64,000 bases of DNA from Rhodospirillales bacterium (GCA_018432935.1 JAHDSF010000006.1:124001-188000); one strand, 5' to 3'; counted from the stretch's first letter, positions 8,970-20,013 are shown. The notes: generated from the letters alone by a model not told the origin. Made by a program: numbers and translations.

Positions 8970-9422
8970 ATGGAAGCCCCCGCTCTCACCGCGCGCGATC
9001 TCTGCCGCGGCGTGCTGCGCCTGCTGGCCGACATGGGGTACGCCAGCATCCCGGAGTTCCCGCTGCCGAACGGCCGGCGCGCCGATGTGTTCGCGATCGA
9101 CGCCAGGGGCCGCTGCCTGATCGTCGAAATCAAGTCCTCGCCCGCCGACTTCCGCGCCGACGCCAAATGGCGCGACTACCTGGGCTACGGCGACAGCTTC
9201 TACTTCGCGGTTGCCGCCGGCTTTCCGCGCGACATGCTGCCGACCGATACCGGCCTCATCATCGCCGACGGCTACGGTGCCGCGGTGGCGCGCCGTAGCG
9301 CCGAGCAGCCCCTTGCCGCCGCCCGCCGGCGGGCGCTGCTCATCGATGCCGCCCGGACCGCCGCGACGCGGCTGCAACAGGCGGCCGATCCCCAGGCCGG
9401 GAACCCCGGGTCCCTGCTCTAA
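8970..9422 (+). CDS. MmcB-family DNA repair protein (PD-(D/E)XK-like)
   Basis: The 150-residue protein contains RRADVFAIDARGRCLIVEIK followed by SS, a D-x(n)-E-x-K arrangement typical of PD-(D/E)XK nucleases, and then DFRADAKWRDYLGYGDSFYFAV. This matches my recollection of the alphaproteobacterial MmcB family (PF06319), which was linked to mitomycin C resistance in Caulobacter. It is presumably a cytoplasmic DNA-processing enzyme. A GGAGGAGGA ribosome site decides ATG 8970. No SOS box was seen upstream, where only 55 bp separate it from dihydroorotase. Confidence 0.72.
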   Translation: MEAPALTARDLCRGVLRLLADMGYASIPEFPLPNGRRADVFAIDARGRCLIVEIKSSPADFRADAKWRDYLGYGDSFYFAVAAGFPRDMLPTDTGLIIADGYGAAVARRSAEQPLAAARRRALLIDAARTAATRLQQAADPQAGNPGSLL

Positions 9423-9440
9423 AGGCTTAATACTTTAGAT

Positions 9441-9455
9441 TGAGAAACATTCTCA
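9441..9455. promoter_or_regulatory. Candidate Fur box (7-1-7 palindrome)
   Basis: The sequence TGAGAAACATTCTCA is a 7-1-7 inverted repeat with one mismatched pair. It follows the Fur consensus TGATAATNATTATCA with G/C in place of T/A at one symmetric position. It lies about 50 bp before the lipoprotein start, within an AT-rich patch of a GC-rich region. Iron-dependent repression of the lipoprotein is inferred. Confidence 0.5.
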
Positions 9456-9504
9456 TCTTCGGGCCTGTTGGTGGGGCATTCGTTCGTCCACAGGAGATCC
9501 CTCG

Positions 9505-9882
9505 ATGATCCGTACGCTTCTCGGGGTCGCCGCTGCCGCCTTTGTCGTCGGCTGCGCTTCCCAGTCCACCGAGCCGGCGATGAGTCGCGACACTGCGATG
9601 GGCAAGGTGCTCGCCGATTCCAAGGGCATGACCCTCTACACCTTTGACAAGGACGTGGCCGGCAAGTCCAACTGCAACGGCCAATGCGCCGTGAACTGGC
9701 CGCCGCTGATGGCCTCCGTCGACGCCAAGGCGATGGGGCCGTGGTCCGTCGTCACCCGCGACGACGGCTCCAGACAGTGGGCCTACAAAGGCCTGCCGGT
9801 GTACGGCTGGGTCAAGGACGGCAAGCCCGGTGACACCACGGGCGAGGGCGTCAACGGCGTCTGGCGCGTCGCCAAGCCTTAG
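9505..9882 (+). CDS. Predicted lipoprotein with Yx(FWY)xxD motif (COG4315-like)
   Basis: The 125-residue product opens with a short hydrophobic signal and a lipobox ending VVGC (Cys17), so it should be lipid-anchored after processing. The mature part has the family pattern LYTFDKD, then CNGQC, VNWPP, and a second copy-like WAYKGLPVYGWVKD. These repeats define the COG4315/PF03640 secreted family, whose function is unknown; a link to metal or redox stress is often guessed. A Fur-like palindrome about 50 bp upstream suggests iron control. A GGAGATC ribosome site precedes the ATG. Confidence 0.75.
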   Translation: MIRTLLGVAAAAFVVGCASQSTEPAMSRDTAMGKVLADSKGMTLYTFDKDVAGKSNCNGQCAVNWPPLMASVDAKAMGPWSVVTRDDGSRQWAYKGLPVYGWVKDGKPGDTTGEGVNGVWRVAKP

Positions 9883-10005
9883 GAGGTCAGGAACCAGTGG
9901 AGCGCCCATCTGGTCCCAAGCCACCGGATGGGCCGCTTGCCTGCGGCGCTGCTATTCACATCTCTTCTAAGGTGGCGTAAGTATGTATGAAGAGAGGGGG
10001 GCGCC

Positions 10006-10938
10006 ATGGCAACGGGGTTCTACAAGAGCCTGCTGGAAGCGCTGCACGAGGGCGTTTACTTCGTCGATCGCAACCGGGTCATCACCTACTGGAGCAAGGG
10101 GGCCGAGCGGATCACCGGCTATTCCGCCGAACAGGTGGTCGGCAAGGCCTGTGGGGACGGCATCCTCTGCCATGTCGACGAGGCCGGCCGACATCTGTGC
10201 GGCGACGGCTGCCCGCTCGCTCGCACCATGCTCGACGGCGAGGCCCGCGAGTGCTCGATGTTCCTGCACCACCGTGAAGGTCACCGGGTCCCGGTGACCG
10301 TGCGTGCCGCGCCGGTCCACGAAGGCGGGGACCTCGTCGGCGCGGTCGAGGTCTTCGCTCCCAGCATCAGGGAATCGCAGCTCGACGAACTGCTGCAGCG
10401 GCTCCAGGACGAGGCGTTGCAGGACGCCCTGACAAAGCTGGGCAACCGCCGCTTTGCCGAGATCAGCCTGGACAACCACCTGCGGTCTTTCCGCCGCGAG
10501 GCGGTTCCGTTCGGGCTTCTCCTGCTCGACCTCGACCGGTTCAAGCGGATCAACGATACCTATGGCCACAACACCGGGGATGCGGTGCTGCGGGCGGTGG
10601 CCGCGACCATTCTCAACGGCATCAGGCCACTCGACATTCCGTGCCGGTGGGGCGGCGAGGAGTTCGTTGTCATCCTGCCCGAGGCGGGCCTCGAGGCGCT
10701 GTCGGTGGTGGCCGAGCGGCTGCGCGCCCTGATCCAGACCACATGGCTGGACCACGAGGGGAGGAAGCTCCGCATCAGCGCGTCGCTTGGAGGTGCCGTG
10801 GTCAGGCCGGACGAGGACGGGGAGTCGCTGATTCGGCGTGCCGACCGGCAGCTCTACATGAGCAAACGGGCCGGCCGCAACTGCGTTCACCTCGACGCCG
10901 AACCTTACCTCCCGCCCTCGATTGACGGGGAGAGCTAG
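10006..10938 (+). CDS. Diguanylate cyclase with N-terminal PAS domain
   Basis: The 310-residue cytoplasmic signalling enzyme has a PAS domain at about residues 5-120 (DRNRVITYWSKGAERITGYS) and a GGDEF domain at about 135-300. The catalytic loop GGEEF is at 216-220. An I-site RPLD at 207-210 lies exactly five residues before it, predicting product inhibition by cyclic-di-GMP. The PAS domain contains extra cysteines and histidines (LCHVDEAGRHLCGDGCPL) that could bind metal or a cofactor. No transmembrane segment is present. It is convergent with secA, whose stop lies 25 bp away. Confidence 0.88.
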   Translation: MATGFYKSLLEALHEGVYFVDRNRVITYWSKGAERITGYSAEQVVGKACGDGILCHVDEAGRHLCGDGCPLARTMLDGEARECSMFLHHREGHRVPVTVRAAPVHEGGDLVGAVEVFAPSIRESQLDELLQRLQDEALQDALTKLGNRRFAEISLDNHLRSFRREAVPFGLLLLDLDRFKRINDTYGHNTGDAVLRAVAATILNGIRPLDIPCRWGGEEFVVILPEAGLEALSVVAERLRALIQTTWLDHEGRKLRISASLGGAVVRPDEDGESLIRRADRQLYMSKRAGRNCVHLDAEPYLPPSIDGES

Positions 10939-10963
10939 CGTCCTCTCCGTTAGGAAGCCACTG

Positions 10964-13690
<2,727 letters not shown>

Positions 13691-13806
13691 GCGGTGTCCT
13701 CGAAGGATAAGGGTAATACCCCGGCGAGGCGCGCCCCCGTCGGTCCGGCCAAGAGATAGAGCCGCCGGGGGGGTCTGTCAACGAAGGGTGGGAACGCCGG
13801 GCGGCA

Positions 13807-14565
13807 CTACGGCCGGTGGGGCGGCAGCTCCTTGCGGTTCTGGTCCAGCGCCGCAATGGCGCGGTCGCGGCGGTCGGGTGGTATCTCTGCCCAGGCCCGA
13901 TCGCGGCCGGCCGTCGCACGGCTGCGGTCCGGCCCGTCGGGGAGCCGCTCGGCGGCGAGAGCGAACATCCGAAAGGCGCCCATGTACTCCTTTTCGGCGG
14001 CCATCCTTTCGCCAAGGGCCAGCATCGCGGCCGGTTGGCCTTTCCAGACCCCATGCATGATCGGCCAAATATCCGGCTCGTAGCTCGGCTTGTCGGTCCA
14101 GAATGGCAGGTCGATGTCGGCCGCGCCGGATTCCGCGGCCGGCGCGTCATGGAGGAAACGGAACGAAATGCCCTTGATCAGGCGGTTGATCGTTCTGACG
14201 ATCTTCTCGGTCGCCTCGAATCGGCGTTCGCACGCAGTGGCGTAATGGAGATAGGCGAAGTACCCCCTCCGTACTTCAATGGCGGATTCCCAGTCAAATG
14301 GCACGAGGTTCACCGAAGGCAGCAGGATGTCAGGGACCTCGCGGCGTCGCGTGTCGATGATGGCGCTGCGCAAAGATCTTTCGTTGAGGTCCGGCGTACG
14401 GGCTCGATCCGTGATGACGGCCTCCAGCTTGACGAAGCACTCCGCCTGCCTGTACCGCGCGTCGAATTCCAAGATCTCGCGTTGGGTGAACGGCAGTTCC
14501 GCCAAACCGAGGTTGGCCCACACCGAGAGGAAAAATGTCAGGTAGCACCGTGCACTGACTTTCAT
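13807..14565 (-). CDS. Hypothetical exported protein
   Basis: The 252-residue product begins with a clear signal peptide (hydrophobic stretch YLTFFLSVWANLGLAE, cleavage likely after about residue 22). The rest is charged and helical, with three cysteine or aromatic clusters and an alanine-rich segment near 170-215 (AAMLALGERMAAEKEYMGAFRMFALAAERL) that resembles a Sel1/TPR-type helix pair. I do not recognise a family. Base composition at its 5' end is lower in GC than its neighbours, and with the next gene it separates secA from the nad cluster, so it may be an accessory insertion. Confidence 0.55.
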   Translation of the reverse strand: MKVSARCYLTFFLSVWANLGLAELPFTQREILEFDARYRQAECFVKLEAVITDRARTPDLNERSLRSAIIDTRRREVPDILLPSVNLVPFDWESAIEVRRGYFAYLHYATACERRFEATEKIVRTINRLIKGISFRFLHDAPAAESGAADIDLPFWTDKPSYEPDIWPIMHGVWKGQPAAMLALGERMAAEKEYMGAFRMFALAAERLPDGPDRSRATAGRDRAWAEIPPDRRDRAIAALDQNRKELPPHRP

Positions 14566-14631
14566 CTACTTATAATAGCACTTTGTCATACCCATGCAGC
14601 CGAAATCTGACCGCTCATCAGGGGCAAGAGC

Positions 14632-15321
14632 CTACCGCCGCGGGAGGTAGGCGTCGATATAGCTGCCCATCGTATTGCCGTTTTCCGGCCGCTGCGGGGG
14701 AATGATCACATCGACTTCCCAGCCATGCGCATTGTGGAAGGGAGGCTCGAATACGCGGGCACTGCTGCCGGCACGCGTCCATGCCCCGCTATCGACGTTC
14801 GGATGACGTCGGCCATTGAGGGTGAACGGTGCCGGCTGATGTCCGTCTGGGCCGAAGATCTGGGGCAGCCGCCGTCCATCTTCGTCCAACGGATACCAGC
14901 GGACGTCATACGCGAGGCGGTCGAGGTGCACCGAATCGGTTCTGTGGACGACGCGGATCGGGCCACTTGTCCGGTACGTTCGCGTGCCGCCGAACTGGGT
15001 CGGCTCAGATCGATCTCGCCAATCCGATTGGTCGGGTTTCTCCTTCGGTCGAGACTGGTCGGGCAGATCAAGCGCGCTTGCTGCCGACTTTCGCGCCATC
15101 TCCGCGCGGTCTTCGACGCTTGAGCGATAGAGCGCCTGAGGGTCTCGTCTTATGACCTCCGGATTGAGGGTCTGCAGCCGGCCCAAAGCGAACTCCTGTT
15201 CGAGGGCCTCGTAGGTCCTGCGGAAGGCATCGTGGGCGTCGCGCGCGTCCTGGGGCAAGCGGTGGGCCAGGGTGGGGTACGAGCCGTTGAGGATGCCGAC
15301 CTCCGAAACTGCTTCGCGCAT
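14632..15321 (-). CDS. Hypothetical protein
   Basis: The 229-residue product has a helical N-terminal half and a central charged low-complexity part (PDQSRPKEKPDQSDWRDRSE). The beta-rich C-terminal half is polar and aromatic and ends in GSYIDAYLPRR. There is no signal peptide or membrane segment. Its reading frame is the same as nadC and stays open without an in-frame ATG or GTG for 37 codons back to the nadC stop, so the true start is uncertain. It ends 66 bp before the exported hypothetical protein. No family is recognised. Confidence 0.45.
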   Translation of the reverse strand: MREAVSEVGILNGSYPTLAHRLPQDARDAHDAFRRTYEALEQEFALGRLQTLNPEVIRRDPQALYRSSVEDRAEMARKSAASALDLPDQSRPKEKPDQSDWRDRSEPTQFGGTRTYRTSGPIRVVHRTDSVHLDRLAYDVRWYPLDEDGRRLPQIFGPDGHQPAPFTLNGRRHPNVDSGAWTRAGSSARVFEPPFHNAHGWEVDVIIPPQRPENGNTMGSYIDAYLPRR

Positions 15322-15432
15322 TGCCTCGGCATCGCCGGCCGTTCGGGCGCTGCGGACCTGCTCCGCGACCCGGTCGACGCGGGCCTGGTCGGCGGGCGAG
15401 ATCCAGGAGTCCGGCTCCAGATCGTCGTCGGG

Positions 15433-16284
15433 CTATCCGCGCCAGTCGAGGCCGATGTCGAGGGCGGGGGCGCTGTGGGTGAGCCAGCCGGCGGAGATCA
15501 GGTCGACGCCGGAGGCGGCGACGGCGGGCGCGGTCTCCAGCGTGATGCCGCCCGAGGCCTCGGTGACGGCGCGGCCGCCGACCATGGCGACGGCGCGGCG
15601 CAGGGTATCGGGGCCCATGTTGTCGAGCAGCACGGCGTCGATGCCCGCGCCGAGCGCCTCCTCGAGCTGGGCGAGGGTGTCAACCTCGACCTCGATCTTG
15701 ACGAGATGGCCGACACCGGTTCGGGCGCGCGCGATCGCCTGCGTGATCCCGCCGGCTGCGGCGACGTGGTTGTCCTTGATCAGCACTGCGTCGTCGAGGC
15801 CGAACCGGTGGTTGGCGCCGCCGCCCAGCCGCACCGCGTGCTTCTGCACCGCGCGCAGGCCGGGCATCGTCTTGCGCGTGCAGGTGATGCGCGCCTTGTG
15901 CCCGCGCACCGCCTCGACCAGCGCCGCGGTGGCCGTGGCGACGCCGCTGAGATGGCAGAGGAAGTTCAGGGCCACCCGCTCCGCGCTCAGGATGCCGCGC
16001 ATCGGTCCGGCCACGGCGGCAATGACGTCGCCGGGCGCCAGCCGGCTGCCGTCGGGCCGCTCGACCTTCGTCTCGATCGCCGGGTCCATCAGCCGAAAGG
16101 CCATGAGCGCGAGGTCGAGACCGGCCACGACGCCGGCTTTGCGCGCCACCAGGGCGGTCGCTGCGCGCATCTCCGCCGGCACCACGGCATCGGTGGTGAC
16201 GTCGCCGGCGCGCCCGAGGTCCTCGAGCAGGGCGGTGCGCACCAAGGGTTCGATCATGAGGGTGGGCAGGGGAGGGATCGGCAT
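15433..16284 (-). CDS. nadC: Nicotinate-nucleotide pyrophosphorylase (quinolinate phosphoribosyltransferase)
   Basis: The 283-residue enzyme converts quinolinate and PRPP to nicotinate mononucleotide, the third step of de novo NAD synthesis. Family markers are DVTTDAVVP near the N-terminus, CTRKTMPGLR, GGGANHRFGLDDAVLIKDNH and the C-terminal barrel repeats EVDTLAQLEEAL and LLDNMGPDTLR. Length is normal. It follows nadB after 28 bp and is the third gene of the nadA-nadB-nadC run, so it should respond to the two operators before nadA. Confidence 0.95.
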   Translation of the reverse strand: MPIPPLPTLMIEPLVRTALLEDLGRAGDVTTDAVVPAEMRAATALVARKAGVVAGLDLALMAFRLMDPAIETKVERPDGSRLAPGDVIAAVAGPMRGILSAERVALNFLCHLSGVATATAALVEAVRGHKARITCTRKTMPGLRAVQKHAVRLGGGANHRFGLDDAVLIKDNHVAAAGGITQAIARARTGVGHLVKIEVEVDTLAQLEEALGAGIDAVLLDNMGPDTLRRAVAMVGGRAVTEASGGITLETAPAVAASGVDLISAGWLTHSAPALDIGLDWRG

Positions 16285-16312
16285 GGTCAGAGGTCCTGAT
16301 TCACCGTGAGGT

Positions 16313-17902
16313 TCAGCGTCTTGCTCCCTCTCCGTCCTTCAGGGGGGAGAGGGGAGCGATTCCAGTGCGCGCGGCGAAGCCCACCTCGCCCTCCCCCCTG
16401 AACGGCGGAGAGGGGAACGCCTGTGCCTCCGTGAGGCTGAGGGTCAGGCGCCTTGCCCAGGAGGGGGAATGGGCGGGGAAGTCGGTGCGGAAATGGCAGC
16501 CGCGGCTTTCCTCGCGGCGCAGGGCGGCCGCCGCGATCATCAGACCGATCGCCGCGGCGTCGCTGGCATCGGCGAGCGGACGGAAGGTCGCGATCGCGCG
16601 CTCCAAACCGGCGCGGTCGCGCAGCACGCCCAGGCATTCGTCCATCACTTCGCGCAGGCGCTCCGGTTCAATCGGTTGCGGCAGCGGGCGGACAGCGACC
16701 GGGCGCAGCCGCCGCGCCCTCGTGCCGGCGATGCTCTCGGCCACCCAGCTGGCGCAGGCGGCGGCCTCGAGGAGAGAATTGCTGGCCAGCCGGTTGGCGC
16801 CGTGCAGGCCGGTGGCGGCGGCCTCGCCGCAGGCCCACAGGCCGGCGAGCGAGCTGCGTCCCTCGCCGTCGACGGCGACGCCGCCGACCGTGTAGTGGGC
16901 GGCGGGGCGCACCGGGATCGGCTGCGTCGCCGGGTCGACCCCGGCCGCGCGGCAGAGCTCGGTGATCCCCGGGAAGCGCACGGGGAAGCGGTCGCCGAGG
17001 GCGTTCCGGGCATCGAGAAAAACGCGGCGGCCTTCCACCAGCCGGCGCCATACCGCCCGCGCCACCACGTCGCGCGGCTCCAACTCGGCGCGGCCCTGGC
17101 CGGCCATGAACCGCTCGCCCGTCTCGTCGACCAGGATCGCGCCCTCGCCGCGTACCGCCTCGCTGATCAGCGGCATCGGGTCGAGACCGACGTCCAGCGC
17201 GGTGGGGTGGAACTGCACGAACTCCATGTCGGCCAGCAGGGCGCCGGCGCGGGCGGCCAGCGCCAGGCCGCAGCCGCTGCCGAGCGGGCTGGTGGTGTGG
17301 CGGAACAGCGCGCCGATGCCGCCGGTGGCGACCACCACCCGCGAGCAGGGCAGGGCGAGCGGCCCCGATGGTCCCGCCGCCAGCACCCCGGCGACCGCGC
17401 CGTCCTCGACCACCAGCCGGCGCGCCTCGACGTTCTCCACCACCGTGATCGAGGGGGTGAGGCGGACCGCGTCGATCAGGGCCCGCATGATCTCGTGACC
17501 GGTGCCGTCGCCATGCGCATGGACGATACGGCGGCGGCCGTGCGCCGCTTCCAGCCCGAGGGCGAGGCGGCCGTTGTCGAGGCGGTCGAAGACGGCGCCG
17601 CGGCGGATCAGCTCGTCGATCGCCGCGGGGGCGGCGGCGGTGATGCGGGCAACCGCGGCTGCGTCGCACAAGCCGTCGCCGGCGGCGATGGTGTCGGTGG
17701 CGTGCAGCTCGGGCCCGTCGTCCTCGCCGAGCGCCGCGGCAAGGCCGCCCTGAGCGCGGTCGCTGGCGGCGTCGGCCCCAAGGGGCGCCTTGGCGAGGAC
17801 GATGACGGGCCGGGGCGCCAAGTACAGCGCACACATCAGGCCAGCGAGGCCGGCCCCGATCACCACCGGGCGGTCCCCGGCGTTGCCTGGAATGCGGGAC
17901 AA
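16313..17902 (-). CDS. nadB: L-aspartate oxidase
   Basis: The 529-residue FAD enzyme oxidises aspartate to iminoaspartate. The FAD fold VVIGAGLAGLMCALYL lies near the N-terminus. The family signatures SDRAQGGLAAAL, HTTSPLGSGCGLALAARAGA, FHPTALD and the GLHGANRLASNSLLEA segment are present. The protein matches the family up to about SRGCHFRTDFP, and roughly the last 38 residues (FPSPPFRGEGEVG and following) are translated from CCCTC/GAGGG hairpin repeats at 16323-16425, giving a foreign C-terminal tail. It lies 15 bp after nadA. Confidence 0.93.
   Translation of the reverse strand: MSRIPGNAGDRPVVIGAGLAGLMCALYLAPRPVIVLAKAPLGADAASDRAQGGLAAALGEDDGPELHATDTIAAGDGLCDAAAVARITAAAPAAIDELIRRGAVFDRLDNGRLALGLEAAHGRRRIVHAHGDGTGHEIMRALIDAVRLTPSITVVENVEARRLVVEDGAVAGVLAAGPSGPLALPCSRVVVATGGIGALFRHTTSPLGSGCGLALAARAGALLADMEFVQFHPTALDVGLDPMPLISEAVRGEGAILVDETGERFMAGQGRAELEPRDVVARAVWRRLVEGRRVFLDARNALGDRFPVRFPGITELCRAAGVDPATQPIPVRPAAHYTVGGVAVDGEGRSSLAGLWACGEAAATGLHGANRLASNSLLEAAACASWVAESIAGTRARRLRPVAVRPLPQPIEPERLREVMDECLGVLRDRAGLERAIATFRPLADASDAAAIGLMIAAAALRREESRGCHFRTDFPAHSPSWARRLTLSLTEAQAFPSPPFRGEGEVGFAARTGIAPLSPLKDGEGARR
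16323..16425. repeat. Pair of GC-rich REP-like hairpins inside the 3' end of nadB
   Basis: Two inverted repeats occur in tandem. 16323-16357 pairs GCTCCCTCTCC with GGAGAGGGGAGC around a short loop. 16385-16425 pairs a CCCTCCCCCC arm with GGCGGAGAGGGG. They are coding, because the nadB stop is at 16313, and they create the unusual NadB tail. Similar hairpins lie elsewhere in the window, so they are best read as a dispersed repeat that landed in the gene end. Confidence 0.55.
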
Positions 17903-17917
17903 GATGCCTCCTCGGCG

Positions 17918-18904
17918 CTAGAGCGCCAGCATGCGCTCCACCGCGGCGCGGGCGCGCCCGGCGACCGCGGGATCGATGGTCACCGGATGGGTCATGCTCT
18001 CCAGTGCCCGGCGGATCTTCGCCAGCGTGATCCGCTTCATGTGCGGACACAGGTTGCACGGCCGGATGAACTCGGTCTCGGGGTGCTGGACGGCAACGTT
18101 GTCGCTCATCGAGCATTCGGTCAGCAGCACCACCCGCGCCGGCCGCTCGCGAGCGACGTAGTCGGCAAGACCGGCGGTCGAGCCGGCGCAGTCGGCCTCC
18201 GCCACCACCTCGGGCGGGCATTCGGGGTGGGCCAGCACGATGATGCCGGGATGCTGCTGGCGCAGGGCGCGGACCTCGGCGGCGGTGAAGCGCTCGTGCA
18301 CCTCGCAGTGGCCGGCCCAGGCGACGATGTCGGCGCCGGTCTCGGCCGCGACGTTGCGGGCCAGGTACTCGTCCGGCAGCATGATGATCTTCCGCTCGCC
18401 CAGCGAGCGCACCACCTTGGCGGCGTTGCCAGAGGTGCAGCAGACGTCGGATTCCGCCTTCACCGCCGCCGAGGTGTTGACGTAGGTGACGACCGGCGCG
18501 CCCGGATAGCGCTTGCGCATCAGCCGCACATCGGCCGCGGTGATCGAGGAGGCGAGCGAGCAGCCGGCCGCGGGATCGGGGATCAGCACCGTCTTGTCGG
18601 GGTTCAGGAGCTTGGCCGTCTCGGCCATGAAATGGACGCCGGCCAGCACGATCACCTCGGCGTCGGTCTTCGCCGCTTCGCGCGCCAGCGCCAGGCTGTC
18701 GCCGACGATATCGGCCACGCAATGGAAGATCTCTGGGGTCTGGTAGTTGTGGGCCAGCACGACGGCGTTGCGCATGCGCTTGAGCTCGATGATCGCGTCG
18801 ATCTCCTTCGCGAACACCGGCCACTCGATGGCGGGAATGACCGAGCTGACCCGTTCGTAAAGCGGCGCGGACCGGGCGGTGGTGGCGGGGGTTCCAGAGT
18901 TCAT
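17918..18904 (-). CDS. nadA: Quinolinate synthase
   Basis: The 328-residue [4Fe-4S] enzyme condenses iminoaspartate with dihydroxyacetone phosphate to quinolinate. Family motifs are [43 protein letters not shown], the CCTSGNA cysteines, AHPECPPEV and the C-terminal [15 protein letters not shown] 18904 gives a normal N-terminus. A TTG at 18943 in the same frame would place the start inside the operator palindrome and is rejected. It is the first gene of nadABC, with two palindromes directly upstream. Confidence 0.95.
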   Translation of the reverse strand: MNSGTPATTARSAPLYERVSSVIPAIEWPVFAKEIDAIIELKRMRNAVVLAHNYQTPEIFHCVADIVGDSLALAREAAKTDAEVIVLAGVHFMAETAKLLNPDKTVLIPDPAAGCSLASSITAADVRLMRKRYPGAPVVTYVNTSAAVKAESDVCCTSGNAAKVVRSLGERKIIMLPDEYLARNVAAETGADIVAWAGHCEVHERFTAAEVRALRQQHPGIIVLAHPECPPEVVAEADCAGSTAGLADYVARERPARVVLLTECSMSDNVAVQHPETEFIRPCNLCPHMKRITLAKIRRALESMTHPVTIDPAVAGRARAAVERMLAL

Positions 18905-18914
18905 GTTCGCCTTT

Positions 18915-18931
18915 ATGCTCATTATGAGCAT
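18915..18931. promoter_or_regulatory. Proximal operator palindrome of nadABC
   Basis: ATGCTCAT-T-ATGAGCAT is a perfect 8-1-8 inverted repeat that ends about 10 bp before the nadA start codon. It shares the half-site TTATGCTCAT with the distal palindrome at 18971-18993. The adjacent NadQ-like gene is the likely source of the regulator. Bound protein here would block transcription or translation of nadA. Confidence 0.7.
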
Positions 18932-18970
18932 TATGGGAGTCAATAAAGACGGGCGGTCGCCCGTCAGCTC

Positions 18971-18993
18971 CTTATGCTAAGCATGAGCATAAG
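18971..18993. promoter_or_regulatory. Distal operator palindrome of nadABC
   Basis: CTTATGCTAAG-C-ATGAGCATAAG is an 11-1-11 inverted repeat with two mismatched pairs near the centre. Its centre lies 59 bp from the centre of the proximal site. Both sites share the outer half-site TTATGCT. The two sites lie between the end of the regulator gene and nadA, so they control nadABC rather than the regulator itself. Confidence 0.65.
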
Positions 18994-19053
18994 ATTGTCA
19001 AGCGCGATTGTAGGATATGAGCCCTTTCCTCTCCCGCACTGCAGGAGACGGGT

Positions 19054-20013
19054 TCATCCCGATCGCGCCAGCGGCAGCTTGGTGCCGATCACCGCCCGCT
19101 CGATCAGGATCTCGCGGCGGAAGCGGAACAGCTTGGCGGGACGGCCGCCGGTCTCGGCCGAGACCTCGCCGGTCTCCTCGACCAGGCCGCGCTGATCGAT
19201 CAGGCGGCGGAAGTTCTGCTTGTGGACCCGCCGCCCCGCCAGCGCCTCGACGGCACGCTGCAGCTGCAGCAGGGTGAACGAGGGGGCCATCAGCTCGAAC
19301 ACCACCGGGCGGTACTTGATCTTGGCCCGCAGGCGGGCGATTCCGGTGGCAAGGATGCGGCGATGGTCGTGCATCATCGGCGCGCCGGGCACCGGCTGCG
19401 ACGCCGTTGCCTCCGGCACCAGTCCGGCTTCGTAGAGCAGCTCGTAGCGCTGCAGCACCAGCTCCTCGTTCCAAGTCCGCCCGGTAAGGCCGAAGGTGGT
19501 CTCGATGCGCTGCAGGCGGTCGGCCCGGGCCTTGCCATCGGCGCACGCGGTTGCCCACGCATGCAGGCGCGGCACGATCTCGGCCGCCAGCAACGCCGGC
19601 GCCCCGGCTCGCCAGTCCTCCCACGGAAAGTAGCGGTACCAGCTCCGCCACGCCGGCGCCTCCTCGCCGGTCGCGCGGGCCTCCCGCGTCAGCCCGAGGT
19701 AGCTGATCGAGATCAGCCGGCGGTCCGAGGCGCGGTCGCGGTCGGCGAAGGTGTAGAGCTGCTCGATGTAGCCCAGGGAATGATGGGTCTGCACCTCGAC
19801 CCAGGCCCGCAGCCCCATGTGCAGGGTGCGGTGGGCGGATTCGAAGGGGCCAGAGGGCAGGGCGCGGCCGTCCTGGATGGTCAGCACGCGCGGTTCCTCG
19901 CCGGTCACCGCAACGAGGACGGCGGTCAGTTCGATGGCAGCGGCGTTGGCGGCTTCTGTGTTCAGGCTCGCGGCTCTCCCCGGGCTCAGCGTCCGGTCCG
20001 GACCCGCATCCAT
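19054..20013 (-). CDS. nadQ: NadQ-like (COG4111) NAD-biosynthesis transcriptional regulator
   Basis: The 319-residue protein has a Nudix-like N-terminal domain (AVTGEEPRVLTIQ, the LRAWVEVQTHHSLGYIEQLY segment, then ISYLGLTRE) without a recognisable catalytic Nudix box. Its C-terminal winged-helix half has HKQNFRRLIDQRGLVEETGE and GRPAKLFRFRRE. From memory this is the COG4111 family, predicted as NadQ and controlling nadABC in alphaproteobacteria; the NrtR family has the same domain logic. It lies directly upstream of the two operators and nadA. Its start overlaps the preceding gene by 28 bp; an in-frame ATG at 20058 is also possible. Confidence 0.75.
   Translation of the reverse strand: MDAGPDRTLSPGRAASLNTEAANAAAIELTAVLVAVTGEEPRVLTIQDGRALPSGPFESAHRTLHMGLRAWVEVQTHHSLGYIEQLYTFADRDRASDRRLISISYLGLTREARATGEEAPAWRSWYRYFPWEDWRAGAPALLAAEIVPRLHAWATACADGKARADRLQRIETTFGLTGRTWNEELVLQRYELLYEAGLVPEATASQPVPGAPMMHDHRRILATGIARLRAKIKYRPVVFELMAPSFTLLQLQRAVEALAGRRVHKQNFRRLIDQRGLVEETGEVSAETGGRPAKLFRFRREILIERAVIGTKLPLARSG

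Noticed and set aside
15322..15435. Read-through of the nadC TAG into the in-frame downstream unknown gene
   Set aside because: NadC ends at its normal length at the TAG, and nothing indicates recoding; shared frame alone is weak evidence.
18905..18943. TTG start for nadA at 18943
   Set aside because: It would place the proximal operator palindrome inside the coding region and add a non-conserved N-terminus; ATG 18904 fits the family.
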